Shown here in pieces: positions 36,678 to 45,726 of a stretch of 64,000 bases of DNA. The notes under the pieces were generated by a model that saw only the letters and a list, made by a program, of their open reading frames with translations, did not search any database and was not told where the DNA came from. A program made the position numbers and the translations under genes. Location of the stretch: positions 124,001 to 188,000 of the forward strand of contig NZ_JAHLPN010000003.1 of NCBI RefSeq assembly GCF_018917935.1, read 5' to 3'. This DNA comes from Kineothrix sp. MSJ-39. GTDB lineage: Bacteria; Bacillota; Clostridia; Lachnospirales; Lachnospiraceae. How positions within the stretch are numbered: position 1 is the first letter of the stretch; every line of letters begins with the position of its first letter.

Positions 36678-39600
36678 TTATCTGCTTTTGATATCATTGA
36701 TCATCCGCAGAATAGAACTTCCGTAATTCTGGGCTGTTGCCCAGCCCTTTCCGTATGGGTTATCCGGAATTCCAAGCCATTCCACATAAGGCGCCGTTCC
36801 ACGACTCACATAGGAGAAACGCGGATCCACACAGCTTCTGTTCAGCGCATCATAATTCGCATATGCCTTCAGATGCTGAACCTGTGCACGGATTCCCTGA
36901 CGGACAGTTGAAAAACTCTGACCCTTTGCGCCTCCGCCCACTGCTCCGATCCCGGCAAAACTATACTGTGTAATGCTGACATCCCCGCCAAAACGCAGAA
37001 AATTTGTCTCTTTCATTGCCTGCGCAAATGCTACCTCTGCTCTGATATTTTCCGCTTCGCATTCGTCAAGGTAAATCTGGCAGAACTTTTTGATCGTTGT
37101 TGCATCCGATCCTCCGTAAAACGAGGGATAAGACGTCCTTGACTGATAATAACCGACCATCTGTGCAACGGTCACCGTGCTACTCCCCGTAATCGTATAT
37201 TTACCGTTTTCATACGGATCATCATCCGTATTATCACTTTCATCTCCGATTGTCATTTTTCCCTTCAAAAGCACCTTGGAAATACCGTTCTTCCCGGTCA
37301 CAATCACCTGATAGCGGTAGTCTCCCTTCACATTGCCATGATTTTTTGTCTGGATCAGGGCACGGTATTTTCCGTTTCCTCTGCTTGCTGCTTTATAAGT
37401 ATATTTTGCTTTGGTCTTTTCTACCGGCCATGCCTTTACTTCCACCTTCTCCACAACAGTATTGGCACTGATGCTGGATATTGTCAGATAACCGCTTGTT
37501 TCATTTTTCTCCCTGCTGACGGCCTGTCCTCCGGTAATATCGGAAACTTTTACTTTCTGTACCTTGCCGACTTTTGTATATTTCCCATTTTCGCCTTTTA
37601 TGTACGCCTGGACTTTATAGGTTCCGCTCATACCGAAATCTGCAATTTTAACCGTTGCTTTAAATACACCCCTGGCATCCTTCTTTGCCTCATAGTTTTT
37701 CTTTTTTGAGCCTTCCTCCGTATTATATACGCGGAATCGCACCCCTTTAATTGAGGCAGCGATACCAAGATCCTCTGCTGTCAGCATAAGTTTGGTTTCC
37801 TTGGATTTCAGCTTTGCCGTAATGACCGGTGTTTTCTTCTCAAATGTATAATTGACTGCCTTAAAGTCTTTCGTAATACAGTTACCGTCTGTCACCTGGA
37901 CCGTAAAACGGTACTTGCCAAGTGCATAGCCATAGTCTTTCATTGCAACAGACAGATCATAATAATTGCCGTTTTTCTTCGCTGTATATGTCTTTGTTTT
38001 TCTCTTACCCTCTAAATTTCTGACCTTAACCTTAACTGTCTTTACTTTTGATGCAGATGCTATATTTTTCAGGCGAAGCTGGAATGTACCTTTGTTTAAA
38101 TTGACCTTTCTGACCGTTACTGCTCCCGCTGACGGTCCGTCTACCGTAAAGCTGCCTGTTGCCACCTTGGTCGTTGTACCAAAATAACTCTTGGAATATG
38201 CTGCCACCTCATAGGTTCCGGCTTTTTTGAAGTCCGTAATCTTCACGGAAGAAAGCCAGCTTCCGTCATCCTGTAATTCTGCATTATATGTTTTCTTTGT
38301 TGTTTTACCGTCTGCTTTTACGCTGACCTTATAAGATACTTTTGCAGCACCCTTCGCACCCGTTAATGACAATGTCGCAATTGTCTGCTTTTTATTCAGC
38401 TTGGTTGTCAGCTTCATAGCAGAAGGATCTGCCTTCTGCTCCTCGATCTTTGTTGTCGTGGAACGGAGCTGATGCTTCTTGCCCATTGCATCATAAGCAT
38501 AGGCAATGATCTTATAAGTACCCGTTTCTTTGTTATGATTTGCCACATTGGCTGTTGCCGTATAAGTACCGTTTCCCTCATCCTTTGCCGTATACAGATA
38601 AGATTCCGAACTGTCGGATGTCGGATACACCTTAAACTTCACATTTGCGATCCTGCTTATCGGCGTTGCTCCCTTTAATGTGATCTTGAAGCTGCCGTTG
38701 ACATCATCTACATCGGATACAAACAGATCATCCGCATCATATTCCACTTCTTCCGTAGACAGATTCCATGCATTTGCAATACCAAGCGCATCTGCCACAC
38801 CAAGCTTTTTCAGATTGTCTTCACTGCTCAGAAAAGCCGCATCAGATGGGTTATTCACATAGGCATGCTCTACGATCACTGCCGGAATGCCATATAATTT
38901 GCTTCTTCTGATCACACCGTAATAATCTGCCAGAGAACCGTCCGGATAGGTTGTATTATCTTCTGAATTTCTTATTAAAATACCGTTATTTTTCAGTCCC
39001 AGCTTTGCAAGCTGCTCGATGATCTTAGACGCTACCACAGAGCCCTTGGAGCCTGCATCATTGTTGTAATTGCTGTTTGGATAATATACTGCAGCACCAT
39101 TAACAGTTGTTGCTCCACCGGCTGTTGAATTAAAATGGATACTGACGTACATATCCGCGCCCACGCTGTGTGCATAATCGACTCTTGCTGCATTATCATT
39201 GATTGACGATGTGCCCGGATGTGGACATGCACCGCTTGTTCTTGTCATATAAACAACAACATTCGTATAGTTTGCTTCCAGATATTCTTTACAATAGTTT
39301 GCGACTTTGATCGTCATGGATTCTTCTGCCAGACCGTTTGCCCTTGCCCCCGCATGTTTATCGTCATGTCCTGCATCCAGCACCACAACGACGCTTCCCG
39401 CAGAGATCTGATCACTGTCCAGATCGCCTGCTACCTGTGTCTGCACTGCCAGTCCTTTTGCCTGGGCGATCGCCTGGGCGAGCTGCTGTCCGGTCGTCTG
39501 TGCATCCACGCCTTCAGAGATCCGCACGATTGGAAGTTCTGCTGCTTCTTCTGCTGAAATACTCTGTGTATCTGCCTGCACATCTGCAAAATCCTCAAGT

Positions 39601-40181
39601 GCCACCATATTTTCTACTGCTACTTCCCGGTCGATACCGAAACAGATATCTTCCATTCCCGGAATCTGCGTGATATCCATATTTCCCGCATAGGAAACCG
39701 TACCTTCCGCAGTTTCTTCTTCATATGTATAAGAGAGTGCCGTGATCTGATAAACACCTGCGCTGCATGTGCTGCTGTCTAATGTAAACACAAGATCCTT
39801 TCCCGGCTCTGCCAGAGAAACCTCTTTTGTTTCCCCCGTTTCTTTATTCTGTAAGGTCAGCACAGCCTTTGTAAACTGCTCCTGCCCGCTGCCTGCAGAC
39901 ACATAGATTTTTTCTGCCGCAGGACTTTCTATGTACATATTTTCCACATATAAATAGTTAAGCAGCAAATCTGCTTCTCTCACTTTGGCCGGCTGATTTC
40001 CGGAAAGCGTCTGCTGCTCCGTCTGTGCAGAAGTATCGGCGCCGGATACTGTTTCCGACACATCTGTCACAGTCACTCCATCTGTTCCTTCTGCCAGTAC
40101 CGGAACCGCTGTCAGCGATGTTTCTGCGAACAGACACAGTGCCAGCAGCATTGCCAGTATATGCTTCATTTTCTCTTTCAT
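36678..40181 (-). CDS. Bifunctional cell-wall hydrolase: N-acetylmuramoyl-L-alanine amidase plus GH73 glucosaminidase
   Basis: A 1167-residue secreted autolysin. Signal peptide 1-30, then the motifs TVSGA and TLSGN (44-62) and a beta-rich segment. An Amidase_3 domain at about 265-470 keeps its zinc residues: His in LDAGHDD, Glu in LAEES, His in SIHFN and catalytic Glu in IVEHAYVNN. Five repeats of about 95 residues of the GBS Bsp-like kind follow (about 490-965). A C-terminal GH73 domain holds the catalytic Glu in AQAMKETNFLRFG. I start at ATG 40181 with AAGGAG upstream. It has its own promoter (40224-40252). It probably works in cell separation or wall turnover. Confidence 0.93.
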   Translation of the reverse strand: MKEKMKHILAMLLALCLFAETSLTAVPVLAEGTDGVTVTDVSETVSGADTSAQTEQQTLSGNQPAKVREADLLLNYLYVENMYIESPAAEKIYVSAGSGQEQFTKAVLTLQNKETGETKEVSLAEPGKDLVFTLDSSTCSAGVYQITALSYTYEEETAEGTVSYAGNMDITQIPGMEDICFGIDREVAVENMVALEDFADVQADTQSISAEEAAELPIVRISEGVDAQTTGQQLAQAIAQAKGLAVQTQVAGDLDSDQISAGSVVVVLDAGHDDKHAGARANGLAEESMTIKVANYCKEYLEANYTNVVVYMTRTSGACPHPGTSSINDNAARVDYAHSVGADMYVSIHFNSTAGGATTVNGAAVYYPNSNYNNDAGSKGSVVASKIIEQLAKLGLKNNGILIRNSEDNTTYPDGSLADYYGVIRRSKLYGIPAVIVEHAYVNNPSDAAFLSSEDNLKKLGVADALGIANAWNLSTEEVEYDADDLFVSDVDDVNGSFKITLKGATPISRIANVKFKVYPTSDSSESYLYTAKDEGNGTYTATANVANHNKETGTYKIIAYAYDAMGKKHQLRSTTTKIEEQKADPSAMKLTTKLNKKQTIATLSLTGAKGAAKVSYKVSVKADGKTTKKTYNAELQDDGSWLSSVKITDFKKAGTYEVAAYSKSYFGTTTKVATGSFTVDGPSAGAVTVRKVNLNKGTFQLRLKNIASASKVKTVKVKVRNLEGKRKTKTYTAKKNGNYYDLSVAMKDYGYALGKYRFTVQVTDGNCITKDFKAVNYTFEKKTPVITAKLKSKETKLMLTAEDLGIAASIKGVRFRVYNTEEGSKKKNYEAKKDARGVFKATVKIADFGMSGTYKVQAYIKGENGKYTKVGKVQKVKVSDITGGQAVSREKNETSGYLTISSISANTVVEKVEVKAWPVEKTKAKYTYKAASRGNGKYRALIQTKNHGNVKGDYRYQVIVTGKNGISKVLLKGKMTIGDESDNTDDDPYENGKYTITGSSTVTVAQMVGYYQSRTSYPSFYGGSDATTIKKFCQIYLDECEAENIRAEVAFAQAMKETNFLRFGGDVSITQYSFAGIGAVGGGAKGQSFSTVRQGIRAQVQHLKAYANYDALNRSCVDPRFSYVSRGTAPYVEWLGIPDNPYGKGWATAQNYGSSILRMINDIKSR

Positions 40182-40223
40182 GTTTTCCACTCCTTGTTTT
40201 TTGTCTTTTTGACATCTGTTTTT

Positions 40224-40252
40224 ATCTTACACGCCTTGTTTTCAGATTGCAA
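40224..40252 (-). promoter_or_regulatory. Promoter of the amidase gene
   Basis: -10 TAAGAT (40224-40229) and -35 TTGCAA (40247-40252), spacer 17 bases, about 45 bases before the start codon. Confidence 0.7.
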
Positions 40253-40311
40253 CGCACAACATATGGAAAAGCGCGAAATTATGAATATCTTAAGAAAATA
40301 AAGCCGCAGCA

Positions 40312-42246
40312 TTACATTGCTACGACTTTATATGTATATTTATATTTATATTTCTTTCCTTTTTTTCTGGTCCGGTCTATAAAGCGGCATTTGCCGGATG
40401 CGGAAACCGTTCCGATACATTTGAAAGCACCTTTATTCTGCTTTCTGTATACCAGATAGGTTTTGGCACTCTTGACGCGTTTCCAGCTCAGCACTGCTGT
40501 TTTTTTATTCCGCAGCATCCGGATCTTAGATCCCTTCGCCTGCTTACTGCCGCACTTGACATAATCGGACATATCACTTGCATATGCACCGTTCCTGCCG
40601 GCTGCCACAACCTTATAATAGTAGGTCTGTCCGATCTTTGCCGTCTGATCCCGATAAGATGTGCTGTTTGTTTTCCCTATCAGTTCATAGCCGCGATTTT
40701 TCTTTGTGCTTCTGTAAATCTGGTAACGGATGGTTCCGTTCACTCTTGACCATGACAGCTGATAGCCGATCATATTGCCCTTTTTGGTCTGCGGAAGCTT
40801 TTTCCCTGTCGTGCACTGCAGATTCTTTGGTGTATGCAGTGTCACACAAAGTACAAAACTCGCGGTGCTGTCCGGATTATTCAGATCTGTCACCCGGATT
40901 GTTGTCTTACCCAGCTTCTTTGTGCGGATCACGCCGCCTGCATCCACATCCGCGACATCTGTATGACTGCTTCTCCATTCCATTTCGTCGCTGCAATGTT
41001 CCGGCAAAATACACACACTGTCTCCGAGACCCACATCATATTGTTTTCTTCCGAAAGACAACGGCTTTGTGACATATACTGTACAGAAGCCTTGCCTGCC
41101 ATCCGCCGCCTGCGCAACGATCACAGCCGTCCCCTCTGTCACAGCCGTAATCTGTCCTTTGCTGTTTACCGTTGCAATATCTTTATCCAAAGAGCTGTAT
41201 TTCACGGAAACCGTGCTATCCAGCACCTGCATATTTACTTTTTCGCCAGCCAGCAGATACTCCTGCGGGCCGCAGTTTGTTGTCAGAACCGGATCTCTGA
41301 CCAGCACTGCAATTCCTTTTTGCACATTCTGCGGTACATTTGCCGTCAGCTTTTTTGCATCCAGATCCGGCAGATCTCCGAATATTTTCTGGTAGAAACA
41401 ACATGCTGCCACAAAATAACCGAGCTTTGACGGATGCTTTCCATCCTTACTCAAAAACTGCTGATCTGAATAAAATACACTTGCCCTTTGAAACTGCATA
41501 CCGACCGGAACCACATCAATCCCGCACTCACTTCCGATATGCAGATAAGCAGCCCCCACTCTTTTCTGCAATTCTTCCGCACGGATCGCCGCACGATTCT
41601 CGCTTCCGGTAAATTCATATGCATGTGTCATATAAAGCAGAAGCTTTGCCCGTGGACGCAGCTTACCGATCAGCTTCTGCAGAGAAGCAACCGCCGGTCC
41701 CATTTCCGCATCGGCCGAAAAGGCAGGCACAACGCTCTGCTCCTGCAGCACAACATAGTCCCATTCTTCCTCCATCAGCTTTGTCACAAGCTGCTGGTAA
41801 TAAGATTTATATTTCGCCGACATACCTGCATAATAACGCAGTCTGGCCGAGCCGTTCGTCACGCAGTCCGCCATGACCTTTTTTCCTGTCAGTCTTGCCA
41901 GCTCCTGTAACTGGTTCGGTACGGAATACTTGATATCTGTTTTATGATATCTGGTAAAACTGTTTCCCACAAACAGTATCTTTACCGTATCCGAACCCGG
42001 ATCATTCTCCGAAATACTGCTGCTTTCCGTATCAAGTTCTGTATTTTCACTGACTGCCGTCCGGTTATCACTGACCGCCGCGTATCCGGTTCCCGCGTCA
42101 TTGTCATTATATTTTAAAGAAGAAGCGGAAACACTTACGATTGTCTCCGCTTCTGTTTCCTCCGCTCCCGCCTCAGTTGGCAAAAGCATCGAAATAAACA
42201 GGCATGTCACAAGCCAGACTGCCAGATATCTTTTTATTTTTTTCAT
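40312..42246 (-). CDS. Secreted SGNH (DUF4886-like) hydrolase with Big2 and FN3 domains
   Basis: A 644-residue protein with signal peptide (1-28) and three short motifs AVSDN, AVSEN and SISEN (57-81). An SGNH esterase-like domain follows (about 85-310): block I ILFVGNSFTRYH and the final SKDGKHPSKLGYF with the Asp-His pair. Then come two Big2-like Ig domains (about 335-490) and two FN3 domains (about 495-644, with YQIYR and YLVYR). It may remove acyl groups from surface glycans, which would oppose the O-acyltransferases of this region; that is inference. I start at ATG 42246 behind GGAGT. It follows GtrA by 39 bases, so it is probably in the NeuB operon. Confidence 0.86.
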   Translation of the reverse strand: MKKIKRYLAVWLVTCLFISMLLPTEAGAEETEAETIVSVSASSLKYNDNDAGTGYAAVSDNRTAVSENTELDTESSSISENDPGSDTVKILFVGNSFTRYHKTDIKYSVPNQLQELARLTGKKVMADCVTNGSARLRYYAGMSAKYKSYYQQLVTKLMEEEWDYVVLQEQSVVPAFSADAEMGPAVASLQKLIGKLRPRAKLLLYMTHAYEFTGSENRAAIRAEELQKRVGAAYLHIGSECGIDVVPVGMQFQRASVFYSDQQFLSKDGKHPSKLGYFVAACCFYQKIFGDLPDLDAKKLTANVPQNVQKGIAVLVRDPVLTTNCGPQEYLLAGEKVNMQVLDSTVSVKYSSLDKDIATVNSKGQITAVTEGTAVIVAQAADGRQGFCTVYVTKPLSFGRKQYDVGLGDSVCILPEHCSDEMEWRSSHTDVADVDAGGVIRTKKLGKTTIRVTDLNNPDSTASFVLCVTLHTPKNLQCTTGKKLPQTKKGNMIGYQLSWSRVNGTIRYQIYRSTKKNRGYELIGKTNSTSYRDQTAKIGQTYYYKVVAAGRNGAYASDMSDYVKCGSKQAKGSKIRMLRNKKTAVLSWKRVKSAKTYLVYRKQNKGAFKCIGTVSASGKCRFIDRTRKKGKKYKYKYTYKVVAM

Positions 42247-42285
42247 GCAAACTCCATTCATTTTACAGTTTATATCATGTGTGTA

Positions 42286-42786
42286 TTACTTAAATGCCCA
42301 CAACTTATTCATCATAAAATTGATCGGAACACTGAACAGCAGATTGATCACCGGTGCTATAAACTTTGAAATGCCAAGCTGTGTAATCCACACCCATGAC
42401 AATACATTGCTGAGAATGATCCCCGTAAAACCATACGAAAGATACGTTTTCAAAAGTGCCTTCCACACAGATCTGCGTTCTCCCTCTCTGACTGTAAATA
42501 CAAATCGGTTATTCCAGTAAAAAGACCACAGCACACTGAGTACAAAGCCCACTATATTTCCCGCAAAAAAATCCCAGGAAACAGAAAAGGGTGCCAGTAT
42601 GAGCAATACCATAACATTCAGGATATAACTAAGCAGCGTGTTGGAAAGACCGATAACGCCAAACTTCACAAACTGCATGAATCCTGTCCAGTTTTTCTCC
42701 AGCACAGACAGATGTAACAGCTTTACAATGATCACATACAGCAGATGCTCCAACCGGTCCCAGACTTTTTTTGCAAATTCCTGCAT
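42286..42786 (-). CDS. GtrA-family membrane protein (lipid-linked sugar flippase)
   Basis: A 166-residue protein with four predicted membrane helices and the GtrA pattern FVKFGVIGLSNTLLSYILN near residue 40 and SFYWNNRFVF in mid-sequence. GtrA proteins are thought to flip polyprenyl-phosphate-linked monosaccharides made by a GtrB/DPM-type transferase. Such a transferase gene is directly upstream (ten-base gap). I start at ATG 42786, five bases from GGAG, rather than the GTG that overlaps the ribosome site. Confidence 0.9.
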   Translation of the reverse strand: MQEFAKKVWDRLEHLLYVIIVKLLHLSVLEKNWTGFMQFVKFGVIGLSNTLLSYILNVMVLLILAPFSVSWDFFAGNIVGFVLSVLWSFYWNNRFVFTVREGERRSVWKALLKTYLSYGFTGIILSNVLSWVWITQLGISKFIAPVINLLFSVPINFMMNKLWAFK

Positions 42787-42796
42787 ATACACTCCT

Positions 42797-43489
42797 TTAT
42801 CGATACCGCCAGATGCAGTAAATTGCTCTTACGCCGTCCTTAAAGCCGATCTTCTTGCCCTCTTTTGTGGTACGTGGATGGTAGGAAATCGGAACCTCAT
42901 GGATCCGGATTCTCTTTTTGGAGATCTTTGCTGTGATCTCCGGCTCAAAACCAAAACGTTTTTCTTCAATATCAATACTCTGGATCACATCTCTGCGAAA
43001 TGCCTTATAACAGGTTTCCATGTCTGTCAGATGCTGTCTTGTAAACAGGTTGGAAAGACAGGTCAGAAATTTATTTGCGAGACGGTTTGCCAGATAGCCC
43101 TTTGCCTGCTGGTTTAAAAAACGGGAACCGTAAATAACCTTTGCCTTTCCCGCAAAGATTGGTTCTACAACACGCGGATAATCCGCAGGATCATATTCCA
43201 GATCCGCATCCTGGATAATGACAACATCACCTGTTGCCTCCAAAAAGCCTGTACGGAGTGCTGCACCCTTTCCACCGTTCTGTTCATGATAAACGATCTT
43301 GCTGACAAGCGGACGGATCTCTGTTTCCAGAATCTCTCTTGTTCCGTCCGTGGAGCAGTCGTCCACAACGATAATCTCTTTATTCGGGATCGGAGAAGCC
43401 TGTACAAGCTTCACGATATTTAAAATGTTATCCTTTTCATTATAGCAGGGAATCACAACGGATAATACTTTGTCCTCTGTTATGCTCAT
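42797..43489 (-). CDS. Polyprenyl-phosphate glycosyltransferase, DPM1-like (GT2)
   Basis: A 230-residue GT2 enzyme without membrane helices. Motifs: VVIPCYNEKDNI, VVDDCSTDGT, GKGAALRTGF and IQDADLEYDP, as in dolichol-phosphate mannose synthase. It would load a sugar onto undecaprenyl phosphate for flipping by the neighbouring GtrA and use by a GT-C protein such as those at 51580-53691 or 58751-61042. GAGGAC precedes the ATG. It follows the NeuB-like gene by 26 bases. Confidence 0.92.
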   Translation of the reverse strand: MSITEDKVLSVVIPCYNEKDNILNIVKLVQASPIPNKEIIVVDDCSTDGTREILETEIRPLVSKIVYHEQNGGKGAALRTGFLEATGDVVIIQDADLEYDPADYPRVVEPIFAGKAKVIYGSRFLNQQAKGYLANRLANKFLTCLSNLFTRQHLTDMETCYKAFRRDVIQSIDIEEKRFGFEPEITAKISKKRIRIHEVPISYHPRTTKEGKKIGFKDGVRAIYCIWRYR

Positions 43490-43515
43490 GTCGTCCTCAC
43501 TTTATCCTGTTTCTT

Positions 43516-44397
43516 TTAAACTGTTCTCAGTTTTTTACGCTGTACCGCTTCACTCTCTGACATATATTTTACGCCTGTACCGAGAGAGTCATATACATTC
43601 TGGATACGCTTGTTGAGCATGTCCATTGCATGTACTTCCAGACTTGCCTTCTGGTCGCTTCCCCACATATCATGAGAAAGGGTAACATGTCTTTCGATAC
43701 AGCAGGCACCGAGGACAACCGCTGCGATGGTCGGCTCCAGATTTTCCTCATGTCCGCTGTAGCCTACCAGACAGTCAAAACGATCCTTCAACGTCTGGAT
43801 CATACGCATATTCAGATCCTTGACAGGAGCCGGATAAGCACTGTTTGTATGCATCAGGATATAGTCCCCATGTCCGTTTTTCTCCAGAACTTCTACCGCA
43901 TGATCGATCTCATCCATCGTTGTCATACCAGTGGATAATATGATCGGTTTTCCTGATTTTGCCGCCTCGGCAATCATCTCATCCCTTCCGTTGGATGCAC
44001 TGGCGATCTTGATATACGGAACGTCATACTGCAGTAAAAATTCCAGTGACGGCATATCCCATGGAGAAGCACTCCATGTCATTCCTTTATCCTTACAGTA
44101 AGCATCTATAATATCATATTCCGGTTTTTCAAACTCTACTCTGTACTTGTATTCCAGATATGTCATATCTCCCCAAGGAGTTGATTTCGGAACATTTTTC
44201 TGCGCTTCAGGCACTGCCAGCTCCGGTGTACGTTTCTGAAACTTCACATTGTTCCAGCCGGTCGCATTTGCCGCATCCATCAGCTTCTTTGCGATATTGA
44301 TATCGCCGTTATGATTGATGCCGATCTCTGCGATCATATAAGGGCGGCTTGTTTCGCTGATCACATAATCGCCGATATGAATTTCTTTATTTGCCAT
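43516..44397 (-). CDS. NeuB-like nonulosonic acid synthase lacking the SAF domain
   Basis: A 293-residue synthase of the N-acetylneuraminate family, which condenses phosphoenolpyruvate with a six-carbon amino sugar. The TIM-barrel residues are well kept (MIAEIGINHNGD, NNVKFQKRTPE, LSTGMTTMDEI, GYSGHE, ERHVTL, GSDQKASLE). The usual C-terminal SAF (antifreeze-like) domain of about 60 residues is missing; the protein stops just after the barrel, and no frameshifted remnant follows. No NeuA or NeuC gene is in the window. AGGAGA precedes the ATG. It heads an operon with DPM-like, GtrA and SGNH genes, promoter at 44470-44499. Confidence 0.9.
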   Translation of the reverse strand: MANKEIHIGDYVISETSRPYMIAEIGINHNGDINIAKKLMDAANATGWNNVKFQKRTPELAVPEAQKNVPKSTPWGDMTYLEYKYRVEFEKPEYDIIDAYCKDKGMTWSASPWDMPSLEFLLQYDVPYIKIASASNGRDEMIAEAAKSGKPIILSTGMTTMDEIDHAVEVLEKNGHGDYILMHTNSAYPAPVKDLNMRMIQTLKDRFDCLVGYSGHEENLEPTIAAVVLGACCIERHVTLSHDMWGSDQKASLEVHAMDMLNKRIQNVYDSLGTGVKYMSESEAVQRKKLRTV

Positions 44398-44469
44398 TTC
44401 AATTCTCCTAACTGTATATTCTATTCTGCTTCTTTTCTCCGCAATTTATGTGCAGAGCCTTCTGCATGT

Positions 44470-44499
44470 ATCATACACCAAAAGACTGCCTTTTGTAAA
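44470..44499 (-). promoter_or_regulatory. Promoter of the NeuB-like operon
   Basis: -10 TATGAT (44470-44475) and -35 TTTACA (44494-44499), spacer 18 bases. Direct repeats AGGCAGTC, 17 bases apart, lie on both sides of the -35, and a TGCAGA/TCTGCA inverted repeat (44451-44466) lies near the expected start of transcription. Confidence 0.6.
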
Positions 44500-44528
44500 T
44501 GACTGCCTGCTTTTATTTCCTATCACAT

Positions 44529-44572
44529 AAAAAAGGAGATATCCACGCTAAGTCGCCTCCGCAGATATCTCC
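44529..44572 (-). terminator. Terminator after the Spo0A-like gene
   Basis: A perfect nine-pair stem (GGAGATATC with GATATCTCC) and 20-base loop, followed on the minus strand by six T. It begins eight bases after the stop codon. Confidence 0.85.
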
Positions 44573-44579
44573 CGTATTT

Positions 44580-44972
44580 TTATTTTGCCTGTAGCTGATA
44601 TTCATCCATAAATGCCAGATGAACCGCATCCGCGACTCTGGCAATATATTCACTGTTTGTTGGTCTGCCTTTACCGTTATGGGAGGAAAACCCAAACATT
44701 TCTTCCAAAGAATCAATGTTTCCGCGCATCCAGGAAACCTCGATGGCATTCCTGATCGCACGTTCCACCTTTTGTACGGTCGTATTATATTCTCTTGCAA
44801 CATCCGGATATAACAGCTTCGTCACACTGCTCACTACCTCCATGTCCTGTTCGGAGCGCAGGATAGCTGATCTCAGATAATGATAGCCTTTCAGATGCGC
44901 CGGAACCCCCAGTCTCAGCAGCAGCTTTGTAACATACATTTGTTTTTCCACACTTTCACACATTCTTTTCAT
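44580..44972 (-). CDS. Stand-alone Spo0A C-terminal domain transcription factor
   Basis: A 130-residue protein that corresponds to the DNA-binding domain of the sporulation regulator Spo0A without the receiver domain. The recognition helix region LYPDVAREYNTTVQKVERAIRNAIEVSW and the following GKGRPTNSEYIARVAD are very close to Spo0A. With no phosphorylation site, its activity must be set by its amount or by a partner. AGGGGG lies six bases before the ATG. It is monocistronic with a clear terminator, flanked by envelope genes. A TTGTCGAT sequence in its upstream region resembles a 0A box. Confidence 0.93.
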   Translation of the reverse strand: MKRMCESVEKQMYVTKLLLRLGVPAHLKGYHYLRSAILRSEQDMEVVSSVTKLLYPDVAREYNTTVQKVERAIRNAIEVSWMRGNIDSLEEMFGFSSHNGKGRPTNSEYIARVADAVHLAFMDEYQLQAK

Positions 44973-45068
44973 ACTTTTCCCCCTCTATTATAAATAATAG
45001 ATAAAAAAACAAAATTGCGACTATATAGTAAGCATACATTTTTTGTCATAACTTGTCTAATTGTTTTC

Positions 45069-45076
45069 ATCGACAA
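45069..45076 (-). promoter_or_regulatory. Candidate 0A box
   Basis: TTGTCGAT on the minus strand differs by one base from TTGTCGAA, the core Spo0A recognition sequence. It lies about 100 bases upstream of the Spo0A-like gene, in the shared region with the divergent PAP2-like gene. One short match may be chance. Confidence 0.3.
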
Positions 45077-45139
45077 TTTATCTTTTATTTAACACATTTC
45101 TTTACTATAGATTTTTTATCCTTCCTCCTGTTTCGGTAA

Positions 45140-45168
45140 TTGTAGTTTCTCAAAGAATAGGGTATACT
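45140..45168 (+). promoter_or_regulatory. Promoter of the PAP2-like gene
   Basis: -35 TTGTAG (45140-45145) and -10 TATACT (45163-45168), spacer 17 bases; the start codon is 39 bases downstream of the -10. Confidence 0.75.
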
Positions 45169-45206
45169 GGAAAAGGTATCGGAATTTTGAACAAATGAGG
45201 TAAAAC

Positions 45207-45659
45207 ATGAACTATTTAGAAGAACTGCTCCATAACACGATTTTGATCAATGCTGTGATCGGCTGGTTTTGTGCACAGATCCTCAAAACCATCACGCATC
45301 TGATCATCAACAAAAAATTTGTCTGGGAAAGGCTGATCGGCGACGGCGGTATGCCAAGTGCCCACTCCGCAACAGTCTGTGCCCTTGCAGGTACGACTTT
45401 CCTGCACTGCGGGCCTTCCAGCCCGGAATTTGCCATTGCCGCCATTTTTGCGATCATTGTCATGCATGATGCCACGGGCGTCCGTTTTGAAACAGGTAAA
45501 CAGGCAAAGATCCTGAATGAAATGATGGAAATATTCAGAAACATGGGAAACAGTACGCTAACTGCCGAAGAGAAATTAAAAGAATTTGTCGGTCATACCA
45601 AGCTGCAGGTTGCCATGGGCGCCCTGCTCGGTATTGTTATCGCAGTCATTCTCGGTTGA
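45207..45659 (+). CDS. Divergent PAP2 family protein (DUF212/YuiD-like)
   Basis: A 150-residue membrane protein with about four helices. The segments GGMPSAHSAT and VMHDATGVR match the DUF212 group, distant relatives of PAP2 phosphatases and haloperoxidases. A role in lipid-phosphate (for example undecaprenyl pyrophosphate) dephosphorylation has been suggested for the superfamily but not proven for this branch. GAGGT precedes the ATG. It has its own promoter and a strong terminator, one of few plus-strand genes here. Confidence 0.93.
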   Translation: MNYLEELLHNTILINAVIGWFCAQILKTITHLIINKKFVWERLIGDGGMPSAHSATVCALAGTTFLHCGPSSPEFAIAAIFAIIVMHDATGVRFETGKQAKILNEMMEIFRNMGNSTLTAEEKLKEFVGHTKLQVAMGALLGIVIAVILG

Positions 45660-45677
45660 TCCTTGTATAACATTTAA

Positions 45678-45706
45678 AAGCAGCCTTTCTCAGGCTGCTT
45701 TCTCTA
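45678..45706 (+). terminator. Terminator, probably bidirectional
   Basis: Perfect nine-pair stem (AAGCAGCCT with AGGCTGCTT) and five-base loop between the PAP2-like gene (+) and the GtrB-like gene (-). The T-run is short on the plus strand; the minus strand has TTTTAAATG after the stem. Confidence 0.8.
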
Positions 45707-45726
45707 TATGATTCGAAGATCTGATT

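Noticed and set aside
43490-43530. A frameshift that would restore the SAF domain of the NeuB-like synthase
   Set aside because: Only 26 bases separate the stop from the next real gene, so there is no remnant in any frame.
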